Source: Eumeta japonica | Lineage: Eukaryota; Arthropoda; Insecta; Lepidoptera; Psychidae | DNA: 64,000 nucleotides | Assembly (NCBI GenBank): GCA_005406025.1 | Contig: BGZK01000160.1 | Span: 62,001 to 126,000 of the forward strand | Direction: 5' to 3' | Shown here: in pieces, positions 1 through 18,580 of the stretch | Position numbering within the stretch: position 1 is the stretch's first letter | How the letters are laid out: each line of letters starts with the position of its first letter | Made by a program: the position numbers and the translations under genes | Notes under the pieces: model-generated | The model's input: only the letters and a program-made list of their open reading frames with translations | Told to the model about the DNA's origin: nothing | The model's database searches: none

Positions 1-393
1 ATCGAAATACAGATGTATACAATTCCAGATTTTGATTATATTAAAAGGCTTGTTTGTACCTTAAGCACACTGTAGACTGGCATTTATTAATAAAACCATG
101 GTAATAGTGTTTGGGACCAATGACACAACAATCTTTTCAGGACACTTTTTTAGTTTGACTTAATAAGCCAGTCATTTCATCTGCAGTCAGCATTTGAACC
201 CAGTAAGTATCTTCTGATTGGTCAACACAATTATTGAAACTCAATAATTAGGTTGACCACTCCACCACCACCATTCTTTTCATAATGCTACATTTCATAT
301 ATATGTTCAAATAAAGAGGCGACATACTTAAGTGTACAATTAAAAAAAAATAATAACTACTATAAACATTCCCCTTCCCATGCACCTATTCTA

Positions 394-2675
<2,282 letters not shown>

Positions 2676-2686
2676 AAAAGTATTAT

Positions 2687-3292
2687 TTTTAAAAATAAAG
2701 GTATCTTCGACATCGCAGGATTACATCCCAATCCGCTCCTTTGCACGGCGGTTGACTATCAAGCGCCGCCTCCCACCCATCTTATCCGTAGGCCACGGAA
2801 CGTACTTACCGATCCACCTGACGCTCTTATAGAGGCAGTTGAAAGCCTTAATGAGGTCAACGACACGCATGATTGACTTAGAGTAGGTCTATCCGTTATT
2901 CAGGTCATCGACCTAAGCTCCCTTACTCCACCCGGCCGCCGCTAACCGCCTCCAGCCGGGCAGGAGGGAAGGGAACCGACCCGTGACGGTTTCCTGCGAC
3001 ATCCTATGCCGAGACGACTCCTTCCAGGCGTCGTCCATAGCGCATGTCACGCGCCGTCGGCACTCGCATGTGCCGTCCGGCCGCACTCGGTGAAGTTATC
3101 AAAGTCGTCTGACTTGTCATCCGACTCGTCTCGACCGACTAAATAGCATAGCCGACCCAATTATTTCACTTTCAGGAGGAATTTTTTAGTGGGTTTCAAT
3201 CCCACACTACCCATGCGTACGGGCGCGAGGGTGTGCAGGATAGACATTTTTTACCTCCTCCTCGCCGCAAGAGGGAAACAAAAAAAAAAAAA
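2687..3292 (+). mobile_element. Jockey-like non-LTR retrotransposon, 5'-truncated 3' end (copy 1)
   Basis: A reading frame at 2703-2876 encodes the last 57 residues of a non-LTR ORF2 (includes RRPRNVLTDPPDAL and ends EVNDTHD, stop TGA). It is followed by a GC-rich 3' UTR of about 400 bases and an A-run at 3280-3292. The same C-terminal peptide and the same 3' UTR end block (tagacattttttacctcctc) recur in the copies at 49.5 kb and 53.9 kb. An 11-base direct repeat (aaaagtattat, 2676-2686 and 3289-3299) fits a target-site duplication, although its right copy overlaps the A-run. The base composition contrasts sharply with the AT-rich flanks. No reverse transcriptase remains, so the copy cannot move by itself. 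Confidence 0.85.
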
Positions 3293-3586
3293 GTATTATA
3301 TATTTGATGACGCAAAAATAGTACACGTAAGATAAATACTTAATTATGCTTAAATAATTTTAAATTCACCACAAAACAAAATTTCTCGATAGAATGTACA
3401 TGTTTGCTTCATCTGCACGATTGCAGTGATTTTTGCATAGATTAGTCGATTTACTGATTCTAGAAAAAGTTGTTCAATAATCCGATAATTATGAAAACCA
3501 AAATAAATGATAATTGATTAAATAGTGACCAGATAGTATTATTTTATAAAAATCTCTGCTAGTAGCATCTCCATCTTAAAATCCAT

Positions 3587-3670
3587 CTACACGTACGCGT
3601 TTGCCTGCGCAAAATAGTCTCCACAATTAAGCGCGCAGGCAAGTTTGCGCAGGCAAGCGCGTACATGTAG
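3587..3670. repeat. Imperfect inverted repeat next to the Harbinger left end
   Basis: Arms 3587-3610 and 3647-3670 are complementary over 24 bases with two mismatches and are separated by 36 bases. A further partial unit (gcgcaggcaag) lies in the spacer. The stretch is much more GC-rich than its surroundings. It may be a relic of another element into which the Harbinger copy inserted. Confidence 0.5.
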
Positions 3671-3739
3671 CTCACACAGGCTCGAAAGCGCGGTTTGCGT
3701 GATCGTTGACTTGCTGAAGAGCCGACTGCGCAGTTTTAT

Positions 3740-3761
3740 GGCTCCTCTACATGATGGGCCA
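3740..3761 (+). repeat. Left terminal inverted repeat of the Harbinger element
   Basis: A 22-base terminus beginning ggctcctctac, an exact inverse of 6943-6964. TTA lies just outside at 3736-3738. Confidence 0.92.
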
Positions 3762-3847
3762 GCGCTTGTCCAGCAAAATGGCCATGCGATGGATGAAAAG
3801 GATCTACACAATGGCGATGTTCAGTTGTGATCTTAGCGTTGAACAAA

Positions 3848-6193
3848 ATGGACGTGGAAGCTTTAGCAGCAGCAGCTATATATTTATTTAGCACGTACAA
3901 TTTTTTTCTTAATGTGTACAAAAAAAAAGTAATTAAAAGGAAATGGCGTAGAAGAAGATGGTGGATGTTAACTATTCATCGCAACAGGACTAAGTAAGTA
4001 ACTGCTTAAATTTAATTTTCTTTGTACTTTTAGTTATTTTATAATTCAGTATAATTAAAATATTTTTTCAGGCAAACTATGGATAATCAGCTAGCTGAAA
4101 TGCTTGCTGAACCATCTGGTGAATTCGATAACTTCGTGAGGATGTCAAACAGCGATTTTGAGTTTTAATACAAAAGTATCACCTATAGTTGCAAAACAGG
4201 ATACAGATTGGCGGGAAGCAATACCTGTAAAATTCGTCTCGCATTGACACTAAGATACCTAGCTACTGGTGATAGCTTTCGTAGTTTACACTACCTATTC
4301 AAAGTTTCAAGCCAACTTATTTCAAGAATTGTTCCTGAAGTATGTCTAGCCCTCAATGAAGCTTTGAAAGATTTTGTTAAGGTAATAACTTCCTATTTTA
4401 ATACTATAAACGTGAAAGTTTGTAAGAATGTTTGTATGTGTGTGTTACTCAATTAAGCAAAACTATTGGATAGATTTTGATGAAACTTAACAGTCATCAA
4501 AATGACACATAGGCTAAAATGTATTGTTGTAATTTGACAGTTGCAAATAATACACCTTATATTTTAATATAATATCTTTAATTTCTTTTAAAAATTACAT
4601 ATTTTGACTATTTATATTAGCGTTGTTTAAAGCTTCTTGCAAAATTTGTGATTGTGGGTGAGATTGTAGGAAGATTAGGCTGCTCTGGTATACTGATGAC
4701 AGGAAATTCTTCTTCTGGGGTCGCATTAGGACTGGGGAGAAATAAGGAGGAGAAACAATGGATTGAGGATGGTAAGACGATGTGGAATAAGTGCTCAAAG
4801 AGGATGTGGGACGACAGGAAATATTTTGTTCTTCAGAAAACAAAGGCGTAGAGGTGCAGGTGCGGCCACTCACAGGACGATTGGTAGAAATTATTATTTG
4901 GGATGGAGATTGGACCACATAACGACCGGTATTTTGTCTATATGACAATTGACGTTTTTCAATAATAAGCCGTCTATTTCGTACATCAACTCTTGTTTTC
5001 CAAATCTGTAAATTGTCTTAACCTTTTAGCGAGCAGTTTTCCATATAGATCGCAATCGTCTTCGCTATCAATCTTTTGCTGCTTACTGCTGAGTACGCTG
5101 TTCAAAGATGAAAAGGCCCTTTCATTTCGTTACTAGCCTCTTGTAATTCAGGTGGATTTCTAGAACGACGTCGTACTACAGGAATGTTTATTTCAGAATT
5201 CACTGTAGCATTTGGGTTTTCATTTTCGAGATTTCCATTTTGTGACATACTTGAATCTTCGTCATCTAGCGAGGTTGAAGCCTGAAAAATTAAATATTTT
5301 GTTATTTACTAATACATACTTGACGATATTAACTTTCACGTTTATAATATAAATTAAAAAATCTGTAAAACAAAAACTAATTTAATGTCTTATGCTCGGT
5401 CTTGTTTTTTTACAGATCCCCACAACAACAGAAGAATGGCTTTCCAAAGCTGAACGATTCAAGTTCCCTCATTGCCTTGGTGCTATGGATGGCAAACATG
5501 TGACAATACTGCCACCTCCTCATAGCGGAACTGAATATTACAATTATAAACATTCTTTTAGCATTGTCCTCTTAGCAATAGTAGATTATGATTACTGTTT
5601 CATGTTTGCTGAAATAGGCGCTCAAGGGCGTATAAGTGACGGTGGCGTTTTTAATCAAAGTAGTATATCAAAAAAAATTTCGGAAAATAGCATCAATTTG
5701 CCGCCTCCTAGTTCACTACCAGGATGTGAGATTGATTTACCCTATGTATTTTTGTGCGATGGAGCATTTAGTTTAACTAAAAATCTTATGAAACCTTTTC
5801 TGGCCGTCACGAGTTAAATTCTCCAGAAAGGGTTTTAATCAAAACTCTCTCAGTCACGTGTAGTTGTTGAAAACACATTTGGAATTCTTTCTAACAAATT
5901 TAGAGTTTTAAAACAGCTATGCCTTTCCACCCTGTTAAATGTTCAATTATTACTATGACTTGTGTTCTGATACATAATTTTTTACGGAAAAGCCGAACAT
6001 CTCGCCACTTATACGCACCTCCAGGTACATTTGATACCTATAATGACAGTGGAGAATTGATACGCGCTGGTAATTGGAGGAATTATAGTAATACAAGTTT
6101 TCTTCCCTTACAAAATCAACCACGTAGATCAACTAATGATGCAATTCAAATAAGACAATCTTTTATGCACTATTTTTATAATAATATAGAATA
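3848..6193 (+). pseudogene. Harbinger transposase (HARBI1-like, DDE_Tnp_4), frameshifted
   Basis: Three exons can be followed. They are 3848-3993 (ATG, ends with the basic patch KWRRRRWWML), 4072-4381 (contains RLALTLRYLATGDSF, the helical DNA-binding region) and 5416-6193 (catalytic region). Splice borders GTAAGT/CAG and GTAATA/CAG keep phase. The DDE triad is recognisable: first Asp in LGAMDGKHV (about 5485), second in FLCDGAF (about 5756), and Glu in VVENTFG (about 5870). The frame is broken near 4165, near 4230, and around 5815, where a stop follows KPFLAVTS; homology resumes in another frame. The family's usual protein is about 350-400 residues, which fits the sum of the pieces. The product is inactive as encoded here. 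Confidence 0.9.
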
Positions 6194-6718
6194 ATAAACT
6201 AAATATAAAATTAAATAATAAGTTTTATTTACTTACTCCGCCGTCTGTATTTATAATACTCTTGCATTCATAAACATCTTTTAAAACTTTCCATTACATC
6301 AAAAAAGGCCACGACGGGGTATAAATATCATCGAATCCAGCCCCAGACCTCATAGACTCTTTTTCTTTTTAGATTTGTTCGGAAAGCTGTCATTAACGTT
6401 TCCTTCTTCTTTTTAAGTCATCAACTGGAATGCCCATGTTATTACTTATGCGATTCCATGCATCTGACACCTGAAAACAATTATACAAAATTAACTTTAT
6501 TTACCCTTCCCATATCAAAATGGCGCCAAAAATAAACAAACAAGGCGGTTTGAGGGCGAGAACGACAATTAAAACTATTGTTAAATGTGTCTTTACCGTA
6601 GTTTTACTTACCTTGTTTTTATCCTTATGATTTTTATGTTTAGGATTCCATATAATGGTTTCGGCTCTGTAGAATTCCAAAAATTTAGTATTTCGCTATG
6701 TGGCCAGGCAGTCGACAT
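4595..6718 (-). pseudogene. Harbinger-associated MADF/BESS-like DNA-binding protein, frameshifted
   Basis: This is the second Harbinger protein; in characterised elements the Myb/SANT-like partner helps carry the transposase to the nucleus and the element ends. Minus-strand exons are 6612-6718 (ATG at 6716-6718; MSTAWPHSEIL), 6237-6470 (SDAWNRISNNMGIPVDDL and GAGFDDIYTPSWPF, typical MADF sequence) and 4595-5281 (acidic Ser/Asn-rich region, a DLYGKLLAKRLRQF segment like the BESS region, and a Ser/Pro/Thr-rich tail ending INSQNM). Donor and acceptor sites are clean. At least one indel disrupts each exon: near the FWNS segment of exon 1, in the Lys run of exon 2, and after GPFHL in exon 3. Confidence 0.82.
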
Positions 6719-6942
6719 CTTGACACGCACGAGGTACTCTGCACGTCTGCTCTCCACCGCATTTGAGCGCAAACTGAGTAAAGGCCGACGTGTAGATGGG
6801 TACCGCCATCGCTGGCCCACTACCTTTGATGTGTGGACGAAAAACCGATACCGCGGCCATTCCGCCACCATCGTACGCACCACAAGCCAGCCTACGCCAC
6901 TACGCCCTCTATATGGTGGCCCACTACGATGGACCATCATGA

Positions 6943-6964
6943 TGGCCCATCATGTAGAGGAGCC
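6943..6964 (-). repeat. Right terminal inverted repeat of the Harbinger element
   Basis: A 22-base terminus ending gtagaggagcc, an exact inverse of 3740-3761. TTA lies just outside at 6966-6968. Inside it are further short gggcca/ggccca units that resemble subterminal binding repeats. Confidence 0.92.
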
Positions 6965-7067
6965 TTTAGGTTTGTACAGTTATACTTCAGCGTGTGGGCG
7001 GTCATTCAAGCCACGCTTCAGTTGAGTAAATTGCTATTAGACAGCACATGTGTTTACGAATATTAAA

Positions 7068-7253
7068 ATTTTGAAAATTAAGAATGTGCGAATTTATTCC
7101 AAAGAATTTTTAAACGAATTTACAGAATTATACCAAGTTTTGTTGGCATTATGGAAAATTAAAAGTAAAGAATATTCTGACAGAAAAAAAAAAGCTGAAG
7201 CTTACCACTTAATGGTTGAGAAACTAAAAGAGATAAGAGATATATTGTTGTAG
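7068..7253 (+). pseudogene. Fragment of a second MADF-domain protein
   Basis: An open frame of about 60 residues reads YSKEFLNEFTELYQ, LLALWKIKSKEYSDRKKKAE and AYHLMVEKLKEI. This is the first half of a MADF domain (a helix, the LW..K.K.YS pattern and a second helix), and it stops at 7251-7253. It differs from the MADF gene inside the Harbinger element and lies just outside that element's right terminus. It therefore probably belongs to another, older transposon copy. No partner exon was seen. Confidence 0.55.
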
Positions 7254-7289
7254 TGTCAGCACCTGACATATATCATCAGGTGCCGACAC
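7253..7289. repeat. Short inverted repeat
   Basis: Arms of 14 bases (gtgtcagcacctga and tcaggtgccgacac) with one mismatch and a 9-base spacer, directly after the MADF fragment. It could be a transposon end. Confidence 0.45.
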
Positions 7290-7568
7290 AGCAGAAAATA
7301 TAATCCTGCTGCTATAAAACACAATCATACTATTTGTTTGATGGGATTGTTGTTATATTTTTTATTATACATATTTTTATAGCAACAAAATTATTGACCA
7401 ATTATATATTTAATATTTTTTTGAACGCGTTATAATATTGTATCCAAGACATTTGTCTATACAATTTTATAATACTCTAAATTTCGCTTCGTAATCTTGT
7501 TGTCATTTTTCTTAGTCCTCGTTTTTCGGATATTTTTAATTAATTTTTTGGATTTATATCAATAAACT

Positions 7569-12894
<5,326 letters not shown>

Positions 12895-12932
12895 TCTGCT
12901 GATTATTATTACTGTGCATTCTAAATTTCTAT

Positions 12933-12938
12933 AATAAA
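12933..12938 (+). terminator. Poly(A) signal of Rpt2
   Basis: AATAAA 39 bases after the stop codon. Confidence 0.7.
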
Positions 12939-12989
12939 ATAATATTAAATACCTTTCTTTTTTACTGATTCACCTAAAATTTAGTTTTA

Positions 12990-13310
12990 CATACCTATTA
13001 CATTACGTTTTACATGTTAAAGTGGTCCAGCCATGTTGTGGTCAACTTTCACTACAACACAAAAGTGGGACGGCTCGACCTGTGAGACACCATACTCAAA
13101 GAATACTAGCATGGCTCCGCATTTTTGTTTCGTCCACTGAGTGAGAGTTCCGATGGTTCACTACCATTTCAGTTCATCAGATATCTTATTCCTGTCCAAG
13201 AGACCGACAATTTATTGTGGATGTACTACTCTGGGGTTGCAAGTATCCATGAGTGGTGATGAAAGCCTACTTTCAGATGGCTCACCAGCTTGTTAAGCTT
13301 GCTCTTCAAA
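12990..13310. repeat. Probable decayed retroposon sequence downstream of Rpt2
   Basis: This stretch is more GC-rich than its flanks and lacks any ORF. It ends in a block (cagatggctcaccagctt) that resembles the tail region of insect interspersed repeats. No second copy was found in the window, so the assignment is weak. The rest up to 13840 shows nothing recognisable. Confidence 0.3.
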
Positions 13311-13844
13311 AATGCTATATTGACATCTATATAGTTAAATCTTGAGATATGTGCTTCAATCTTTTGTAAATTTTATGCTTTATCACAATAATCCAAAAGG
13401 ACAATTATCATTTTAGCAGAATATATCATCATATATGTTTGTGTTTATCTATTTCTGCATAGTACCCATTTCGTCAGTTCTGTCTGGATCGTCTAAAATC
13501 TCTTTAGATATCTTTACTTTGATCATTTTGTACTGCTAAGCTCTGTTTTCGAAATTAAGTTTGTACATACATGACTAATGATTTTAGTCATATTGGTAGA
13601 GTAATATTTCATAGTATTTAATACATTAAATATGTAGTTGGTGAGGTATAATATACTTCATAATTCATTGACATTGAGGGAGATAAAAATAGAAGTCTGC
13701 AAAAACGCCAATCACTGTTCCTGCTTATTACAACTAAACACCTTGCATACCCATAAATAGTATAAATAATTAGCTTCCTGATGTGACTTTGCCTGGCTGT
13801 TCTAGAATGTATTTCTCCACTTCTTTTTTTATATTGATTTGTTT

Positions 13845-14190
13845 TGCTGTCATTCCCAATATTGGATCTGCTGTCCATTCAGATCCCAGTACTGCTCCTG
13901 CATCTGATCCCGAACAAGCTCTTTATACTAATCGTGATCCCACATTTAATTTTAACCCTGGACCCATTCTCAACTTCAGATATTGATTCTGTTCCTCTTC
14001 CTGCTTGCAATATTAATTCTATTTTCAAATAAAAAGTCTGTATTTCATATTATAGATAATAAAAATATTCTTGAAATATGTCATATTGTATTCTTAGATA
14101 TTAACTTACTACCTATTCTAAATGCTGATGCTGACTAGTCAGGGTTTTAATTTCGATGAAGCTGGAGTAAATGTTAATACCAAAATGTAA
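13845..14190 (+). pseudogene. Decayed coding-like repeat rich in Asp-Pro (copy 1)
   Basis: Translation gives SDPSTAPASDPEQALY and NRDPTFNFNPGPIL. After a frame change it gives DIDSVPLPACNINS, then further on a piece FNFDEAGVNVN before a stop. The minus strand at 15600-15832 gives a comparable order of peptides (YAPNYDPNCALD, then DFNEARTNSS before a stop). Two diverged copies in opposite orientation, each broken by shifts, suggest an old coding repeat. I do not recognise the protein. Confidence 0.35.
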
Positions 14191-15598
14191 TATAGGCTGT
14201 ATTTTTTAATTTGAAGTTTTTGGAGATTCTTCTTGGGAATTGAGGAAATTTTAAATATTGGTAACACTAATGTATATGTCGGCAGATGACCAAATTTTAT
14301 TGTAAGATTTGACATTAAATGGCAAATCTGATAAATTTTACAGTTAAAGTTTATGAATTGTGTTGTTTTCCTTTGATGTAATCCATCATTAAAATAGGGA
14401 TATTGTAGAACAAGTTAGATTTGAATGATTGAATCATGCTAAAGTAACCCAAAAACATTTTTACTGGGAATGACTGTGCATATAATAGTGAATGCATTAC
14501 ACGTGCCACTTTAATTATTTGACAGAGTTCAACTTTACTAGACAACAGTGAATTTGCACATCCATGTGTATAATTGCTGGCTTTTACCATTATATTTGAT
14601 GTAAGATTGTCATTGGGTTACATAAATGAACTGTATTATTAAGAATGGCGAGTGCTAAAAATAAACAAGAACTTTCTCCCCTTCCCCCATTCCTCAGATA
14701 CAACTGGACTTCCAGGAACAAGCCTGGGACGAGATTCTCTGGCAATGCCAATACACTCCTGGAGTAGTTTGTTTCTATTATATCATTGAAATTTAAAATT
14801 TTGAGTAAGTAAAAAGGATATTAAAGTATTGGGGAAGAGGAATACAATAGACGAATACTTTTATCCCAGGAGGCAGTAATGAGTGAGAGAGACAGCAGCT
14901 CAAATTTGGGTTTGTATGCTTCTTTCTCTGTGCAATTTTGATCTGTTTATGTGGATTTTGAGGTAGTTTTTAGTTGTATGAAATGATGGATGTATTAAAA
15001 TCGACATGTCCAAATATTGGAAAGTTAGTCTGAAAAAGCACCTTCTTGGAAGGTCTTTTGCACGAATGAATCAATTTTTACCTGCTTTGTGACATTCAAA
15101 GTATGTTTTTAGTCATTAAAATTGTTTATCCCGTCTGCCCTTATAAAAGGCTTCTGAAGAACCCTTAAATTCATAATACCACCTGGGTCCTTCAAGTTCA
15201 GTCCAACCCTGGTCTACAGTATTTCGTAGCAGATCGCAAATAATTGAATAAAATAATTTATGAAGGCTATTCTGTACATATATCTGTAAATATACATTTT
15301 TGATTACTTATAGTTACAACCAAAACTTTACACATAACTTCAGTTAGTGATATTGTGTTTGACTAAAATCCTGTGTTTATAACAATTATTTCATTCTTAC
15401 ATAAGAGTAACTATAATAAATAGGGTGTTATAAAGTTGGTAAGAGTTTTTATTTATTTATTTGTGTGTTTGTAAATATATTATTATATGTATAAATTAAA
15501 AAGAAAAAAAAAACTACATATAAATTTCATTGTCCATTTGATTTGTATTTCATTAAAATTCCTATGTTTAAAATAACTAACTTCACTTTTACATATAG
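14191..15598. other. Intergenic AT-rich DNA, no gene seen
   Basis: A short minus-strand open frame (14351-14590) has no domain, no plausible start context and no splice neighbours. Nothing else was recognised. Confidence 0.4.
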
Positions 15599-15599
15599 G

Positions 15600-15832
15600 T
15601 AAATTCTAATATAACCTAAATTTGAATACTAGAATTTGTTCTGGCTTCATTAAAATCAGAGTTGTGACTGGTAGCAGAATTTAAATCATAAACAAGATGG
15701 GTCACAGAATGAAGGGTAAATACCAGGTTCGGAATCAAAATCAGGACCATCACTGAAATCGAGAATGAGATAAACTGGATATCAAGAGCACAATTGGGAT
15801 CATAATTGGGGGCATAATCAGTTGACATACAA
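15600..15832 (-). pseudogene. Decayed coding-like repeat rich in Asp-Pro (copy 2)
   Basis: The minus strand reads STDYAPNYDPNCALD, then in a shifted frame DFSDGPDFDSEPGIYPSF, then back to TSHNSDFNEARTNSS and a stop. It pairs with the plus-strand copy at 13845-14190. Frame changes show it is not a working gene as it stands. Confidence 0.35.
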
Positions 15833-15898
15833 AACGAAGGAATTCACTCGATGTCCATGCGAACAGAAAGTAGTTATAAAATAAAATAATTATTTTCT

Positions 15899-18139
15899 TC
15901 ATTTCTTATGTTTGATAATTTCCGAAAAGCGCTCTTTTAACCTTTCAAGCACAGATATTAACCTATTCATTTGGTCTCTACTCATTCTCTCATTTTCATT
16001 TAGTACTCTTTCAACTTCTACAAAAGAATCTGTAGCCCTTTGAAATGGAGTATGCAGACGACATCTTCTCAAATCTGGTCGTCGTCGTGATTCTGAAATA
16101 ATATTTCCAAAATAAAAGCAAACAATTTTTCATGCTGAGGCATAAAAAATAAAATTCATAATTATGCACTAAAAGGTGCAACTAATAAATTTATGTAAAG
16201 TTAATGAATTAATTCTTATACTTGTTTTGATACACATTAAATAAATGTATTTTTTTTTTGTGTTATATATAATAACAAATATAGAACTTTTATTGAAAAA
16301 TAAATTAAAATATGAGTAAAGTGTGAAGATGAAATGTATTGCTTCATATCAGAATTCTCAAACCTTTTTGTCTACTGGTATGATTCATATGACACTTGAA
16401 AGATGGCCAAATTTTCTGATCCTTCGGCTGCTCCGGTGGTTGGTAGTGTTTGTTTTGTAGAAGCCATGGAACTAGGGAAACAAATAGAATGCCTGGATTG
16501 GGGATTTGGATGAATGAGCTGTGTTTGTTGTATTATTTGTGATGTAGAAAGTGTAGGGTTACAAGTACAAAAGGATTGTCTGGATGGAAGAATAGGTTGT
16601 GTTTCTTGTCTTATTTGCAATGTAGAAGGCATAGGAGTAAAGGGGCACATAGGTTGTCTGGTTGGAAGAATGTGGTGTGTTTCTTGTGTTATTTGTAATG
16701 TAGATGTAGGGCTAGAGGGACACTGCATTCCTTCATGAGACCTAAATATATCTTCATTTCTGAAAACCAATACTATTATTGAACATCAATACTATATGTA
16801 TACCAAATTATTATTGAGAATACTCTAGTCTTTTGGGAAAATTATGGTTTTCCCATAATTTACATATTTAATTATCACTAATAAGTCTATTTTAAGAATA
16901 ACAAATGGGACACAAGTCAAAGTTAACACCGGGTCAAACAAAAAAATAAAAATTTCTTGCGCATGGGATTTATTAATACATTCTGATTGTATAAATAAAA
17001 ATATATAAAAATTGCGATTGAACATTAAAAATATTTGGTTTTAAAAAAGTTACAGCGATTCGACCATTTTTGATTATTGTGCCCAATTAATGTCTGTAAT
17101 TGTGTGCTGTAGCTGTCGAAAGAGAAGTAAGAGGTCGGGAGGCAGTGTTTTTTGCATTGCTAATATGTGTACAGCACTATGCGTTTGTATATTACATTTT
17201 TTTTCAAAACAATCAGAAGCGAAAATTAAAACTGGAATCTTTGTAAGCCCTCAAATAAAATAAAATAGAGATTGTGATATTTTCCCAAGGTTATTTAGCA
17301 ATAAAGAGAAAAGATCCTGGAAAGTTTTAAGGCAGTAGTAGTAATGGTTTCTTTGGAAACCATAGAGATGAAAGTTATGACGAGCTGATTATTGACATGA
17401 TTTCGAATTTTTGCATCATCAGATGTAGAATGTCTCTAAAGATACACATGTTACATTCTCATTCAGATAAATTTAATGATAATATGCGCACTTATTCAGA
17501 AAAACAAGGGAAACGCTTTCATCAAGACATAATGGAATTTGAGAGACAATACAAAGGCCAGACACAAAGCATGATGGGGGATTATATTTGGGAGTTAATA
17601 AGAGAAACTTCTATTGAACATGACAGAAAAAGCAAAACTGTTCATTTTTAAATATTCGAACTCTATTAAAATGAAACAAATTATGAATGGACATATATTT
17701 TTTAATAAATCATTTCTATGTACAAATTCTTTGTATTCTTCTTTAGTTAGTTTTTTTCATTTTTTTCCACACAATCAAATACAGAACTCTTTCTTGTTTT
17801 TATTCTTATTTCTAGTTATATAAAAGCAATAAAAATAAGGTACATATGTCCTATGTGCAAAAATGCTGTAGACCGGTGTAATTAGTCTAAGATGTTGTAA
17901 GGCATTAAAAATTTACTTATTAGCATGTATTGTACTTCATGAAAAAATAATTGATTTCTTTTGACTTTATTTTTCATTAGACTTATAAAAAATAGTACAT
18001 AAAGCATTTTTAAAAAATTAGATACCTATGTGTATACACTATTTACATGACAATGGAAATGAAATTCACAACATCGCCTTTACCTTTCCATATGCTCAAT
18101 TGATTTGAGTATCTGTGCGTATGAAGCTCTTGATGACAT
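15899..18139 (-). CDS. Unrecognised spliced gene with tandem Pro/Gln/Thr repeats and a coiled-coil tail
   Basis: The start exon is 18084-18139 (MSSRASYAQILKSIEHMER, donor GTAAAG). Its open codon AG joins in phase to exon 16372-16759 (acceptor ttttcag), which continues RNEDIFRSHEGMQC. This exon then shows three to four copies of a 26-29 residue unit of the form C-P-x-x-P-x-STLQI-x-QET-x-x-ILP-x-RQ. Frame-true reading stops at TAG 16372-16374, giving 147 residues. A further exon-like block at 15899-16092 (acceptor tttcag) encodes SRRRPDLRRCRLHTPFQR followed by a charged helix (VLNENERMSRDQMNRLISVL) and ends IIKHKK. A clean donor joining it to the middle exon was not found, so it may be an alternative 3' exon. 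A probable 5' UTR donor (aaaGTAAGTACC) sits near 18411. The function is unknown. Confidence 0.6.
16430..16730 (-). repeat. Coding tandem repeat, units of 78-87 bases
   Basis: Within the middle exon of the minus-strand gene, units STLQITQETHHILPTRQ, STLQIRQETQPILPSRQ and STSQIIQQTQLIHP follow each other, each starting after a Cys-containing segment. The units are diverged but keep frame, which argues for coding constraint. Confidence 0.65.
17300..17651 (+). pseudogene. Fragment of a transposon-associated arthropod protein family
   Basis: The open part (from about 17397) reads MSLKIHMLHSHSDKF, EKQGKRFHQDIMEFERQY, MMGDYIWELIRE and ends in a basic stretch with a stop. The pattern LKIHxLHSHLDF...GERFHQDI...ADYCW is one I know from many uncharacterised, repetitive arthropod proteins, usually taken as mobile-element derived. 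The upstream piece (SWK, NGFFGNHRD) continues the same similarity after a frame change near 17330. Only the C-terminal part is present. It lies inside intron 1 of the minus-strand gene. Confidence 0.6.
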
Positions 18140-18580
18140 TCTGAAATATAAATGCATATATTTACGGCTAAGCAATTGACGTGTGACTATAATGATTGAG
18201 TATCGCACTTCCTAACATAAATTACTTTGTTAATATATAACAAAATGTTACGTTAATGAATTTAGATGATTCGTTGCTGGCAGTTTTCTATTTATTCATA
18301 TTCATCTATGCTGGCAGTTTTAAAAAATTTCAAACTTCGGTAATACGCAAATTTTAGTATATATTGAATATGGTGATAAAACAGAAACAACTTTTGGTTA
18401 GGTACTTACTTTATAGCTGTGAAGAATAACTGGATTAAATGTAAAAATTATTTAAATACAAATTAATTCACGCTGACTTCTTGAAAAAACCGTTACAAAT
18501 TTGTCTTGACAGTTTGCGTCATAATTAATACACTATATGGTAGTTGTCAAATGACGATTTTAATCAACTGTAGATAAGTT

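Larger units (their letters stand above)
3739..6965 (+). mobile_element. PIF/Harbinger DNA transposon, complete in length but decayed
   Basis: Terminal inverted repeats are a perfect 22 bases (3740-3761 and 6943-6964), each flanked by one further T, and are bordered by TTA on both sides (3736-3738 and 6966-6968). TTA or TWA is the usual target duplication of the PIF/Harbinger superfamily. The element carries the two genes expected of that superfamily, a DDE transposase on the plus strand and a MADF (Myb/SANT-like) protein on the minus strand. Both reading frames are broken by several single-base indels, so the copy is non-functional by its own proteins. Exons of the two genes alternate along the element. 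Confidence 0.93.

Noticed and set aside
16514..16738. Plus-strand Cys-rich repetitive ORF
   Set aside because: It is the antisense of the repeat exon of the minus-strand gene, which has splice support; the plus frame has none.
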